Positions 16,155 to 24,936 of a stretch of DNA of 38,266 bases are shown here, piece after piece. Under the pieces are notes generated by a model. It ran no database searches and had not been told where the DNA came from. It worked only from the letters and a program-made list of their open reading frames with translations. Every line of letters starts with the position of its first letter. Position 1 is the stretch's first letter. The stretch spans positions 1-38,266 of the forward strand of contig JAFIGE010000036.1 of assembly GCA_020831585.1 (NCBI GenBank). The letters run 5' to 3'. The position numbers and the translations under genes were made by a program. The DNA is from Opitutales bacterium (GTDB lineage: Bacteria; Verrucomicrobiota; Verrucomicrobiia; Opitutales; Oceanipulchritudinaceae).

Positions 16155-16601
16155 CTACTCTCCAATATCCTCATTCCAAAGCGCCGGCTCCTGTTCGATG
16201 AAGTCGCGCATTATACGAATGCATTGCGGATCTTGGAGAACCTCCACCTCCACTCCCTGCGAACGGAGATAGGTCTCTGGCCCGCAAAATGTCTCATTTT
16301 CACCCACGACAATGCGACGAATCCCGTAAAGAAGGACCGCTCCACTGCACATCGGACAGGGAGAAAGCGTGGAGTAGAGCGTGCATCGGCGGTAAACCGA
16401 TGCCGGGAGGCGCCCGGCATTTTCGAGACAGTTCATTTCCGCGTGATGAATGACACTGCCGTCCTGAACACGGCGGTTGTGCCCGCGCCCAATAATTTCG
16501 CCGTCCAACACGAGGACCGATCCGATGGGGATGCCCCCCGCGGCCCGGCCCTTGCGCGCTTCCTCAATGGCCGCCGCCATGAACGAATCCTGCGATGTCA
16601 T
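16155..16601 (-). CDS. Cytosine deaminase of the yeast FCY1 type
   Basis: Zinc deaminase of 148 residues in the CDA/CMP-dCMP fold. The zinc site is H53-A-E55 and C82/C85 in TLSPCPMCSGA. The pattern follows yeast cytosine deaminase closely: GGIPIGSVLV, GRGHNRRVQDGS, ENAGRLPASVY, LLYGIRRIVVGENETFCG and the terminal WNEDIGE (yeast WFEDIGE). That C-terminal sequence and the GEN motif separate it from TadA and guanine deaminases, so cytosine to uracil is the best guess. Substrate assignment is from remembered family sequence, not a search. The ATG at 16601 is preferred. A longer frame upstream (to 16691) has no family similarity and would enter the antitoxin promoter. Confidence 0.8.
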   Translation of the reverse strand: MTSQDSFMAAAIEEARKGRAAGGIPIGSVLVLDGEIIGRGHNRRVQDGSVIHHAEMNCLENAGRLPASVYRRCTLYSTLSPCPMCSGAVLLYGIRRIVVGENETFCGPETYLRSQGVEVEVLQDPQCIRIMRDFIEQEPALWNEDIGE

Positions 16602-16678
16602 GCACCAAGGTTTACGGAAAAGGCGGAAAACGGGCAATCCCCGAAAGAGAAAATTGGCGCGGTAGGTGAAAAGACTTG

Positions 16679-16692
16679 AATGAAGGTTCATT
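16679..16692. promoter_or_regulatory. Short inverted repeat upstream of the antitoxin gene
   Basis: AATGAA-GG-TTCATT is a perfect 6-bp-arm dyad 22 bp before the antitoxin ATG. A near-direct repeat (ACTTGAATGAA, then ACTCAAATGAA over the start codon) surrounds it. Xre/RES operons are usually autoregulated, so this is a reasonable operator candidate. Evidence is positional only. Confidence 0.35.
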
Positions 16693-16713
16693 TGGTGATT
16701 GGTTAGGACTCAA

Positions 16714-17220
16714 ATGAAACAAAAAGGAGAAAGAACCGTCACTGGCGACTCTTTGAAAAGACCGGTCGTGCATGACTTGGAAGGGCTGGTCGTGAATGAA
16801 CCGGCGGCAGCCTACGGAGCGGCTTTGGAGAGCGCGCCCCTGCCCAGCCTTGGTACTGGCCAGGTGGTCGAACGGGTGCGGGAAGGTCTGCCCATGGCGG
16901 AGTTTGAGGCATTGCGCGAGATGCTCGGGCTCGGAGCCGAAGAGCTGGCAGGGCACCTGGCCATGTCGCGCAGCACGCTGGCGCGCCGTCGCAAAAGCGG
17001 GCGGCTCGATATGCTGGAGTCGGATCGGCTGGTGCGTTTTGCCCGGCTCTTGGCACGGGCTCGCGAAGTCTTCGGAGATGCGAAGGCGGCGCGCTCGTGG
17101 CTGCAGACTCCGGCGCGTGCCCTGGGCCACACCGCCCCGTTGGTATATGCCCAGACGGAAGTGGGAGGGCGGGAGGTCGAAGATGTGCTCGGGCGGATCG
17201 AACACGGTGTGTTCAACTGA
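16714..17220 (+). CDS. Antitoxin of RES toxin, Xre/MbcA/ParS family
   Basis: This 168-residue protein has a helix-turn-helix in the middle (ELAGHLAMSRSTLARRRKSG, about 77-96) and a C-terminal toxin-binding domain (DUF2384 type, about 115-168), with the hallmark pattern ARSWLQTPARALG...PLVYAQTEVGGREVEDVLGRIEHGVF. The C-terminal domain caps the NAD-binding site of RES toxins and the HTH represses the operon. The N-terminal 50 residues are unconserved. The ATG at 16714 is preferred over an in-frame TTG at 16699. The stop codon overlaps the toxin start by one base (TGATG), implying coupled translation. Confidence 0.88.
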   Translation: MKQKGERTVTGDSLKRPVVHDLEGLVVNEPAAAYGAALESAPLPSLGTGQVVERVREGLPMAEFEALREMLGLGAEELAGHLAMSRSTLARRRKSGRLDMLESDRLVRFARLLARAREVFGDAKAARSWLQTPARALGHTAPLVYAQTEVGGREVEDVLGRIEHGVFN

Positions 17221-17681
17221 TGGTTTCATCCTGGCGAATAGTCGCGGAAGCCCGGGCAAATGCACCCTGGGATGGCCTGGGGGCACGGCGCTACGGCGGT
17301 CGATGGAATCCGGTCGGGCTCGCCGCCGTCTACTCCGCAGGAAGCCGGGCGCTCGCCGCTCTGGAAATCCTTGCCCACCTCCCCCGTCCGACCCCACCCA
17401 TGGTCTTTTGCCTTTTCGAGGTGAAGATTCCGGAGGATGCGGTCGTTGACGTAACCGATGCCCGTGTTCTTGCGAGTGTCGAGTCGCCTGAAATCGAACA
17501 ACTCACGCAGAATTTCGGGGCGGCGTGGCTGCGCGCGCAAACCAGTGTCGCTCTGCGGGTGCCGAGTGCTCTCGTTCCGGAGGAGCCAAACTATGTGCTC
17601 AACCCGGAGCATCGGGACTTCGCCCATCTCGTTTTCGGGGATCGGAAAAACTTTGCTTTTGACCGGCGTTTGCTCCGTTGA
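17220..17681 (+). CDS. RES-domain toxin
   Basis: Toxin of 153 residues with the RES fold. Known members degrade NAD+ or ADP-ribosylate a target and arrest growth. The conserved polar residues are visible: R28 in GGRWN, Y38 in AVYSAG, E49 in LAALEIL, and a serine in VPSALVPEEPNYVLNPEH (about 119-136). The terminal FDRRLL is also typical. It directly follows its antitoxin with a one-base overlap. I cannot tell which of the two activities (NAD+ phosphorolysis/hydrolysis or ADP-ribosylation) applies. All signature positions look intact, so the toxin is probably active. Confidence 0.88.
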   Translation: MVSSWRIVAEARANAPWDGLGARRYGGRWNPVGLAAVYSAGSRALAALEILAHLPRPTPPMVFCLFEVKIPEDAVVDVTDARVLASVESPEIEQLTQNFGAAWLRAQTSVALRVPSALVPEEPNYVLNPEHRDFAHLVFGDRKNFAFDRRLLR

Positions 17682-17743
17682 TCGCAGCGGGCGCGGCCGG
17701 GACCATTTTTTGACAAAACGCGGATGGGGGTTGCGGCGTGGAC

Positions 17744-18148
17744 ATGGTTCGATTCGATGGCTGTTTTTCCATCAAGACCATGACCATATTCGACCGCGAC
17801 GGACACTATGTCTTCATTTTCCCGGCTTACTGCGGGACCGAATGTCCCGAGGGCTACAAAATCAAGGGGACGCGCATGCCCGAGCAGGATTACGCGGCAG
17901 CGCTGCCGGCGATCTCCTGCGCGGTGAGCCAAGGATACCGCAGCCTTGATCGCGATTGCGGCACACGCCCCTGTGAAGAAGACGGCCACATGGTCTTCAC
18001 GGTCAAACGGGATACTCTGGAAGTCGAAAAGGGCGGCCAATCCCGATGCTTTCCGCACGACGGCAGCGCCTTCGACATCGAGCGGGCGATGGCCGAGGCC
18101 ATGCGCGCGGATTCCCCGAAGACCCACGAGATCAAAGTAAGCTTCTGA
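17744..18148 (+). CDS. Uncharacterised Cys-containing protein
   Basis: This 134-residue frame has no family I recognise. It has a beta-rich first half (HYVFIFPAYCGTECPEG) and cysteines at several places (CGTEC, ISCAV, DRDCGTRPCEE, SRCF), and ends with a helix (FDIERAMAEAMRADS) and strand. There is no signal peptide from ATG 17744; a GTG at 17738 would add two residues. It lies 62 bp after the RES toxin on the same strand but need not be part of the TA operon. Codon choice is similar to the neighbours. The short gap to the GH1 gene holds an alternating GCGCGC run (18168-18183). Confidence 0.55.
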   Translation: MVRFDGCFSIKTMTIFDRDGHYVFIFPAYCGTECPEGYKIKGTRMPEQDYAAALPAISCAVSQGYRSLDRDCGTRPCEEDGHMVFTVKRDTLEVEKGGQSRCFPHDGSAFDIERAMAEAMRADSPKTHEIKVSF

Positions 18149-18186
18149 GGCCGGCCCCCGCCGGGATCTTGCGCGCGCGCGAGGCT

Positions 18187-19545
18187 CTACAGGCTGGCCC
18201 CGTTTGAGCGGATGACTTCGGCATACCAGGCCGCCGACTCTTTCGGGGTGCGGGTGCCCGTGGGATAGTCGACATGGATCAGGCCGAAGCGGTGGCGATA
18301 CCCCTCAGCCCACTCAAAGTTGTCCAGAAGGGACCACTGGAAGTAACCCATTACATCCGCTCCGTCGGTTTGAGCACGGCGGAGGTCGCGTAGGTAGCGA
18401 CGGAGAAAGTCGATCCGTCCATGGTCACGCACTTTGCCGTCGAGGTCGACCCAATCCATGGAAGAGAGGCCGTTTTCCGTGATGACGATGGGTTTGCCAT
18501 AGCGCTGGTTGATGAGCTTGGGCCCCCAATAGAGACAGGACGGTTCCACGGCCCAATCGAACCGGGATGTGGGAAAACCCGTCGCGCGTTTAACGGTGCG
18601 GAAATCGCCGGAGCCATCCTCTTCGACGCGCGCCCCTGTGTAGATATTGAGCCCAATGAAGTCGATGGGGGAAGAGATGACGGTCATGTCATCGGCCCCG
18701 ATCTTTGGCACACCTTTGCCAAAAACTTTGAGACCGTCTTCCGGATACTTTCCAAAACATACCGGATCCAGGAACCACGTGTTCGACCAAAAATCCGGCT
18801 TGGACATGGAAAACATAGCCCGGCGAGCCACCTCCAGCGCCTCGGGAGAATCATCCTTGGGCATGGCCACCACGCCGACGGGTGCCCAGCCGATTTTCGC
18901 CCGGTCGCCGCTGTGCGCGCGGATCGCCTGCACGGCCCGGCCGTGGGCAAGGAGCGTATGGTGGGACGCCAGAAGATACTCCGGCCAATCGAGACGCAAC
19001 CCGGGGGCCTGCGTGCCAGTGACATGCCCGAAACCGAGAAAACACTGGGGCTCGTTAAGCGTCATCCAGTGCGTCACCCGGTCGCCCAAGCGGTTGATCA
19101 CAACTTCCGCGTAATCCGCAAACCAGCGCGGGCTATCCGGATTGAGCCACCCGCCCCGGCAGAACAGATCGTAGGGAAAGTCCCAGTGAAACAGCGTTGC
19201 CCACGGGGTGATTCCGGCCTCCAAGAGGCCGTCGACCAATCGGTCGTAGAAGGCCAAGCCCTTCTCGTTTACCGTGCCGGTTCCCTGTGGAAGAATCCGC
19301 GGCCACGAAAGGGAAAACCGGTAGGCGCCCAGCGCCATGCTCTGCATGAGGGCGATATCCTCGGGAAAGCGATGGTAATGATCGCAGGCCACCTCACCCG
19401 TATCGCCGTGGGCGACTTTCCCCGGCCAGCGGCACATCATATCCCATACTGAGAGGCCCTTGCCGTCCGCATGGGCCGCTCCTTCAATCTGATAGGCTGC
19501 CGTGGCGGCACCCCAAACAAAGTCTTTGCTGAATGTTTGTGACAT
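18187..19545 (-). CDS. Glycoside hydrolase family 1 beta-glucosidase
   Basis: Retaining beta-glycosidase of 452 residues, normal for GH1. The N-terminal signature FSKDFVWGAATAAYQIEGA is intact. The acid/base is E165 in TLNEPQC and the nucleophile is E357 in VITENGLSS. The substrate-pocket WSLLDNFEWAEGY is present near the C terminus. GH1 enzymes usually cleave cello-oligosaccharides or other beta-glucosides in the cytoplasm, and no signal peptide is seen from ATG 19545. The reading frame stays open 190 bases further upstream, but those residues are not conserved. No transporter or regulator for sugars sits next to it. Confidence 0.95.
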   Translation of the reverse strand: MSQTFSKDFVWGAATAAYQIEGAAHADGKGLSVWDMMCRWPGKVAHGDTGEVACDHYHRFPEDIALMQSMALGAYRFSLSWPRILPQGTGTVNEKGLAFYDRLVDGLLEAGITPWATLFHWDFPYDLFCRGGWLNPDSPRWFADYAEVVINRLGDRVTHWMTLNEPQCFLGFGHVTGTQAPGLRLDWPEYLLASHHTLLAHGRAVQAIRAHSGDRAKIGWAPVGVVAMPKDDSPEALEVARRAMFSMSKPDFWSNTWFLDPVCFGKYPEDGLKVFGKGVPKIGADDMTVISSPIDFIGLNIYTGARVEEDGSGDFRTVKRATGFPTSRFDWAVEPSCLYWGPKLINQRYGKPIVITENGLSSMDWVDLDGKVRDHGRIDFLRRYLRDLRRAQTDGADVMGYFQWSLLDNFEWAEGYRHRFGLIHVDYPTGTRTPKESAAWYAEVIRSNGASL

Positions 19546-19739
19546 GAAGGGGATGAGAAATGCCGCGCCCGAAAAGGCAACGGGTTTTCGGATGTAGCTG
19601 CGGAAAAACCATTCCAATGCTGCCAACTGCGTCGGAAAACCGTTTGACTCAAAGGATAAAGGGATTCCCCTGTTCGACTTAGACTGGGGCCGCCCGAAAA
19701 ACCCTTCCGCAAACCGCATGATCCACTTGCCACTCACTC

Positions 19740-20747
19740 ATGGACCCGCTTAGCCACGCCGTAACCGGTGCCGCCATCGGTGCCCTCGTGAGTGGAAGAC
19801 CCGGCCTGCGGGCGGGGTTGATCGCCGGGGCACTGGCCGGGATGGCCCCGGACCTGGATATCTTTTTGCGCTCGGAAACGGATCCGCTCCTGCACCTGGA
19901 ATTCCACCGCGGTTTCACACACTCGCTTTTCTTCGGGCCGATTCTGGCCCTGGCCTCAGCCGCTATCTTTCATCCTTTTGTGCGCAGCCGCCTGCCGTTT
20001 GCGCGTAATTTTCTCGTATGCCTTGCCGCCATTTGGCTGCACGGTTTGCTCGATGCGGCGACGAGCTACGGGACCAGCCTCTACTGGCCCTTCAGTGATG
20101 CGCGCGTGGGCTGGAATATGATCGCCGTTATCGATCCGCTTTACACCGCGCCCGCCCTGGGGCTCGTCGCGGCGACCTTTTTCGGGTGCCGTCTGCGCTG
20201 GAGCGCCCTCGCGCTTCTGTGGATGGGGGGCTATGTGGCCCTCGGCGGGGTGCAGCGCGAGCGAGCGCAGCGGGCCATCGAAGCCGAAGCCCAGCGGCGG
20301 GGCCACAGTGCGGTCGCGGCTGAAGCCAAGCCTTCGATTTTCAATCAGGTCGTCTTCCGCACCGTTTATCGGGTGGAGGACAGTTACTTCGTGGATGCCG
20401 TGCGGGTGGGATACTTCGGCTCGGTAAAGGTTTATCCCGGCAGCGAAGTGCCTGTTTTTGATCGCGCCACGGCCTTCCCCGATCTGCCTGCGGAGAGCCG
20501 CCTGGCGCGGGACATCGAGCGCTTCGGGCACTTCTCCATGGGCTTCCTTTATCAAGTGCCGGGAAATCCGGAAATCGTCGCCGACCTGCGGTATGCCCTT
20601 GTGCCCAACGCCATTGACCCGCTCTGGGGAATCCTCGTGGACCCCGCCCGCGCCGAAGAACACGCTCCCTTCGAGACTTTCCGTGAAGTCACGCCGGAGC
20701 GCCGCGACCATTTCCGCCGCATGCTCCTTGGCCAGCCGCTGCCGTAG
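19740..20747 (+). CDS. YdjM/DUF457-like membrane-bound metal-dependent hydrolase
   Basis: This 335-residue protein has the family N terminus MDPLSHAVTGAAIGAL, with PDLD (about 38-41) and HRGFTHSLFF (about 56-65). These histidines and aspartates are the proposed metal ligands of the LexA-regulated YdjM family (PF04307). Several hydrophobic segments lie between 60 and 180. The C-terminal half (about 180-335) is soluble and rich in strands, longer than in YdjM. The reaction is unknown. The ATG at 19740 has divergent GH1 upstream. It converges on ndh. Confidence 0.82.
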   Translation: MDPLSHAVTGAAIGALVSGRPGLRAGLIAGALAGMAPDLDIFLRSETDPLLHLEFHRGFTHSLFFGPILALASAAIFHPFVRSRLPFARNFLVCLAAIWLHGLLDAATSYGTSLYWPFSDARVGWNMIAVIDPLYTAPALGLVAATFFGCRLRWSALALLWMGGYVALGGVQRERAQRAIEAEAQRRGHSAVAAEAKPSIFNQVVFRTVYRVEDSYFVDAVRVGYFGSVKVYPGSEVPVFDRATAFPDLPAESRLARDIERFGHFSMGFLYQVPGNPEIVADLRYALVPNAIDPLWGILVDPARAEEHAPFETFREVTPERRDHFRRMLLGQPLP

Positions 20748-20817
20748 GCGAGAGAGCACCCCGCCCCAAAGACCACCGCTCTTCCGCCCTTCCGAGGAGG
20801 GGGCTCCACCGACGGGC

Positions 20818-22188
20818 CTAATAGACGTCAACCGGCTCGGCAGGCTGCGTTTTCGGAGGCAGCGATGGCGCCGTCGGGGCCATGCGGCCTTTGCGTCGTT
20901 GCGCGCGGGAACCGTCGGAATCGACTTCGATGGGCTCGGTGATGAGGCGGGCACCCCTGCGGAAGTTCACGTAGGAGTAAAACCATTGCAGCATTACAGC
21001 CAACTTATTGCGGAAGCCCACGAGAAAAACCAGGTGAACGAAGAGCCACGCCAACCACGCGGAGAAGCCCGAAAAGCGCAGGGGTCCAACTTGAGCAACA
21101 GCGCGGGATCGCCCAATTGTGGCCATCGATCCCTTGTCGAAGTAGCGGAAGGGAGGAGGCGGTTTTCTCTCTTTGAGACGCGCCCCGATGGTCTGTCCCA
21201 CATAGCGCCCCATCTGCATCGCGGCAGGCGAGACGCCAGGCACGATCTTGCCCGCCGCATCCTCCACATACGCGATGTCGCCGATGGCAAACACCTCAGG
21301 GTAGCCGGGCAGGGAGAGATCCGGAGCCACCTTCAGGCGACCAGTCCGGTCTTTTTCAACGGGCAAATCATGGGCCAGGGGAACAGCCCTCACGCCCGCT
21401 CCCCACACAATGGTGGCCGCGCGGAGAGTTTCGTCGGCCAACTCAATTTCCCCCGCGCGGATGTCGTTGATCTTTTGTCCGACCCGCACATCCACGCCCA
21501 GCTCTTCCAACTGGCGACTGGCTTTCGCGGAAAGTGCGTCCGGAAAGCCGCGCAAGATGCCCGGAGCCACCTCCAGTAAAACGACCTGCGCCCGTGCGGG
21601 ATCGGTGTTGCGAAAATCGCGGGCAAGCACCCGCTTGGTCAACTCCGCAAACGCGCCGGCCAACTCTACCCCGGTGGGGCCGCCGCCCACCACGACAATG
21701 CGCATGAGGGCCTCGCGCGCTGCCGCATCCCGCTCCCGTTCGGCGCGCTCGAAGGCGAGCAATACGCGATGCCGGATCTCTTGGGCATCCTCCAATGTCT
21801 TCAAGCCCGGAGCGAAAGCTGCCCAGTGATCGTTGCCGAAGTAATTCGTCCGCGCACCGGTGGCGACAATGAGTGAGTCGTAATGGATCGGCCCGCTTTC
21901 GAGCAAGGCCACGCGGCGCTCCTCCGTATCTATGGAAAGAGCTTCGTCCAGAAGCACCCGCACATTTTTCTGACGGCTGAGAATGGCGCGGATCGGCTGG
22001 GCAATCTCCGGGGCAGACAACCCCGCCGTTGCCACCTGATAAAGGAGCGGTTGGAATAAATGGTGATTCGCCCGGTCAATCAGTGTGATCATCACATCGG
22101 CATGTCGCAGCGCGCGGCAACATTCCAAGCCGCCGAAACCTCCGCCGAGGATCACCACGTGATGCTTGTGCCTAAAATCATTTTGCAT
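20818..22188 (-). CDS. ndh: Type II NADH dehydrogenase (NDH-2)
   Basis: Non-proton-pumping NADH:quinone oxidoreductase of 456 residues on the inner face of the membrane. The FAD motif GGGFGGLECC (about 15-24) and the NAD motif VVVGGGPTGVELAGAF (about 167-182) are in the usual order. The pattern FAIGDIAYVED marks the second FAD contact, followed by AAMQMGRYVG. The C-terminal WLAWLFVHLVFLVGFRNKLA hydrophobic stretch matches the membrane-anchoring segment of this family. A basic, proline-rich tail of about 40 residues (AQRRKGRMAPTAPSLPPK) is atypical. The gene stands alone and converges on the YdjM-like gene. Confidence 0.9.
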   Translation of the reverse strand: MQNDFRHKHHVVILGGGFGGLECCRALRHADVMITLIDRANHHLFQPLLYQVATAGLSAPEIAQPIRAILSRQKNVRVLLDEALSIDTEERRVALLESGPIHYDSLIVATGARTNYFGNDHWAAFAPGLKTLEDAQEIRHRVLLAFERAERERDAAAREALMRIVVVGGGPTGVELAGAFAELTKRVLARDFRNTDPARAQVVLLEVAPGILRGFPDALSAKASRQLEELGVDVRVGQKINDIRAGEIELADETLRAATIVWGAGVRAVPLAHDLPVEKDRTGRLKVAPDLSLPGYPEVFAIGDIAYVEDAAGKIVPGVSPAAMQMGRYVGQTIGARLKERKPPPPFRYFDKGSMATIGRSRAVAQVGPLRFSGFSAWLAWLFVHLVFLVGFRNKLAVMLQWFYSYVNFRRGARLITEPIEVDSDGSRAQRRKGRMAPTAPSLPPKTQPAEPVDVY

Positions 22189-22505
22189 GCTCTATTACTA
22201 CCGCCCAAAGCAAGTCCTTGCAAGAAGGGGTGCGCCAAACGGCGGCTGCGCGGTATGGATGGCGGTAAACCGGTTCCGGAGGGCCAAGCGTTTTGGGGCA
22301 GGTCCCACGAACGACCGCGCAGTCGTCAAAAAAAAGCGAGAAACGCGGAAGACTGACTTTTCGTTTGCATCTAAACTAATCGTTCGCAGGAAAAATCCTT
22401 ATCGGTGCTTCGTCTGCTGTCTGTGTGGCGGAGTGTGTTTATTCAGGATTAACCCTATTTAGCTGTTCACCGGCCTCTTCAGGCCCGGTGAACCGTCCTA
22501 ACAAC
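22189..22505. other. Gene-free stretch with leader hairpin
   Basis: These 317 bases lie between the divergent ndh and the five-repeat protein gene. The ndh-proximal part is GC-rich; the rest has A-rich runs (AAAAAAAAGCGAG around 22330). A strong hairpin sits at 22465-22493, just before the start codon. I see no clear Shine-Dalgarno or promoter, and no coding frame of interest. Confidence 0.5.
22465..22493 (+). promoter_or_regulatory. Strong stem-loop in the leader of the five-repeat protein gene
   Basis: GTTCACCGGCCT pairs with AGGCCCGGTGAAC around a CTTC loop, giving a 12-bp stem with a single bulged base. It ends 12 bases before ATG 22506 and no T-run follows, so it is not a normal terminator. 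It could protect the 5' end, control ribosome access or bind a regulator. Confidence 0.65.
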
Positions 22506-22838
22506 ATGAAGAACTTTGCCTCCTTCCTTCATCTTTGCGCGCGCTTCTCCGCTTTTCGCCGGGTTTGGGTTTTGTTGCTCGCCGCAACCCATCCGGCTCT
22601 TGTGAACGGCCAGGCCGCGCCCTGCATTGAGTTCGAGAATTTTGCCGAAGGGACGACCTTCTCCGCCGGGCAAACCATCGCGGAAGCCGGTTTCCCCATG
22701 ACGATCGGGACGTATACGGATGGATCGGAGGTCTCTTTTGAAAGCGCGTTTATGCGGCCTTCAGCCCTCACCAAGGGCAATCGCTGGGCTTTTCGACGGC
22801 CTCCGTGCTCATCGATGTGGGCTGCGCGGAGGAGGTGA
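22506..22838 (+). pseudogene. 5' part of the five-repeat secreted protein gene, cut by a frameshift
   Basis: From ATG 22506 the frame encodes a signal peptide-like start (MKNFASFLHLCARF, then VWVLLLAATHPALVNGQAA) and the beginning of repeat 1 (CIEFENFAEGTTFSAGQTIA). After about residue 88 the family pattern stops and the frame runs to a stop at 22838 through unrelated sequence (RRPPCSSMWAARRR). The expected continuation (HQGQSLGFSTASVLIDVGC) is found one frame away from about 22769. The distance between the first cysteines of repeats 1 and 2 is 458 bp, one short of a multiple of three. A one-base deletion (real or a sequencing error) between about 22742 and 22769 would explain all of this. 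The repaired protein would have about 896 residues. Confidence 0.75.
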
Positions 22839-24936
22839 CTGTGCAAGTCGCCAACGCCGCCGCCGGCATCAATGTGGGCGTCAACGGCATTCTGGAAATC
22901 CTCAAATCTGACAACGACATCCTCGATATCGGAGGCGTCACCGTGATCATCAGCTCCAGCGGGGGCACGGGAGAGATCCGTTTTATTGCCAATCCCACGG
23001 CCATCACCTCCATTCTTTTGGGAGGCGAGGAGTTCTTCATCGATCACGTGTGCGCCTTGCCCTGCGGCGGAAACAGCACCTGCCTTGATTTTGAGAATCT
23101 GGGCAGCCAAGTTTTTACGGCGGGCGATTCTTTCGAGGAGAACGGCCGGGAGGTCCACATCGCCAACTTCGGGGGCGGTGCGGGCGGGACAGCCTCGGCC
23201 TCCGACCGCAATGTCGCCGGCCACCTGGGAGACGAGTTACACCTCGAAGAGGCGACCGCCCTCATTGATTTCGGCTGCGCCTCCGGGCTCTCGATGCGCG
23301 TGAGCCAAAACGAGAACGGCGTCTTCCTTGCCATCAATGGCAGCTCCGCGACCACAAACGACCTCTCCAGCTTCGACGGGCAGACCCTCGGCGGCGTGGC
23401 CATCGAGATCTCCAACGGGCAAATGACGCTCGTGGGCGAGATCGGCACCTTCGAAATCGGCGGCACCTCTCTCTTTCTCGATCATATCTGCGTCGCGCCC
23501 TGCGTTGCCGGGTGTATCGATTTTGAGACGCAGAACGGCGGAGCGGAATTCGGCAAAGGCGACGTCATCCTGGAGGATGGCATTGCCATGCTGGTCGATA
23601 CCTTCCAAAACAACGGCCTCGTGGTGATCGAAGATCGCACCCAACGCGCTGGCCACCTTGGACAAGATGCCGCCCTCTTCGATGCAACCCTCAACGTGGG
23701 CATTCCCTGCTCCTCCGAAGTGTCGCTGCATTTCGGGCAATACGCGGCCGGCGTCATGCTCAGCATCAACGAAGACCGCACCATCGTGACCGAACTGACC
23801 GAACTGAACGGCACGCTGGTCGGCGGGGCGCTTGTGGAGGTGGTGGCCACCCAACTGCACGGCGCGACCATCGGCACGTTGCGCGTAACGGGTGCCAACA
23901 TCTCCGAGTTCACCATCGGCGGTTTCGAACTGGTTGTGGACCACATCTGCCACGTCCCCTGCCCCAACCCCGGATGCGTCGATTTCGAGAACTTCCCGCT
24001 TGGCCAGACATTTTCGCAAGGCGATGTCTTCTTCGAAGAGTTCACCCGCATGACCGTGAGCCGCTTTGGCGGACCCACCGTTCCGGCCCTGGTCACGATC
24101 GGCAACGACAACTTTGCCGGTGGCGGAGGCAAGGAAGCCGTGCTCGACCGGGCGCAGATTAACTTTGATTTCCTCTGCGCGCAGCGCGTCGAGTTTTCCT
24201 ATGCCTTTGTGCCGGGAGGGCTTCCGGGCGTGCGTCTCGGCGTCAATGGGACCAGCTTCCAAGTGAACAATTTCACGATGTTCGACCAGGACACGCTGGG
24301 GGGGGCGGCCATTGAGGTTGTGGGAACGGCAACGGCCGGGCGGGTTATCATCACCGCGCCGGCATTCTCCAACGGCATCACGAGCGTGCTTATCGGGGGC
24401 AACGACCTCGCCATCGACAACATCTGCCACGTGGAGTGCGCGGGCGGGCCCATCTGCATTGGCTTCGACGCCCTGCCCCTCGGGGCCATCTACTCTTGGG
24501 AACTCCTCAACACTTTCCAAATTGGCAACGTCGGTTTCATGCCCAGCCCGCTCACCCTCTCAAATGACGAGATCATCGAAGACGGGCGCATCGTCGTCTC
24601 CGATGAGAAAAAGGCCAACTACGCGGGCCTCGAGCTGCGCTTTGAAAACGCCGCCGTCTCGGTGCTGGCCGGTTGTATGCGCGACGTCTCGTTCCGATTT
24701 GGGCAATACGGAGGCCCAGTCACCCTTTTGATCAACGACGAACGCGTCACGGTAAACTCATTTGCCGAACTCCACGGTCAGTCGCTGGGCGATCCGGCCC
24801 GCGCCATCACCGTTCGCACGCTTCCGGCACCCGGCGGAGAAATTGGGCTCCTGCGCATTGCGGGCGACGTGACTTCACTGGAAATCGGGGGTGAAAACCT
24901 CCACATCGATCAGCTCTGCTATGCCGAATGCCCGGT
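22623..24936 (+). repeat. Five tandem protein repeats of about 145-160 residues
   Basis: Units begin with C-[IVL]-[DEG]-F-[DE] at 22623, 23081, 23513, 23975 and 24455. Each ends with IGG.....[IL]D[HNQ][VIL]C...C just before the next. Spacings are 458 (frameshifted), 432, 462 and 480 bp. Each unit shares the blocks AGHxG, a GC-containing strand, INGxxxxxxxxxxLxGxxLGG and I..F.IGG. The DNA copies have diverged strongly, so the duplication is old. Confidence 0.85.

Noticed and set aside
22623-24936. CRISPR-like or DNA-level tandem repeats
   Set aside because: The repetition is only visible at protein level. DNA copies are diverged and about 430-480 bp long, with no short direct repeats and spacers anywhere in the window.
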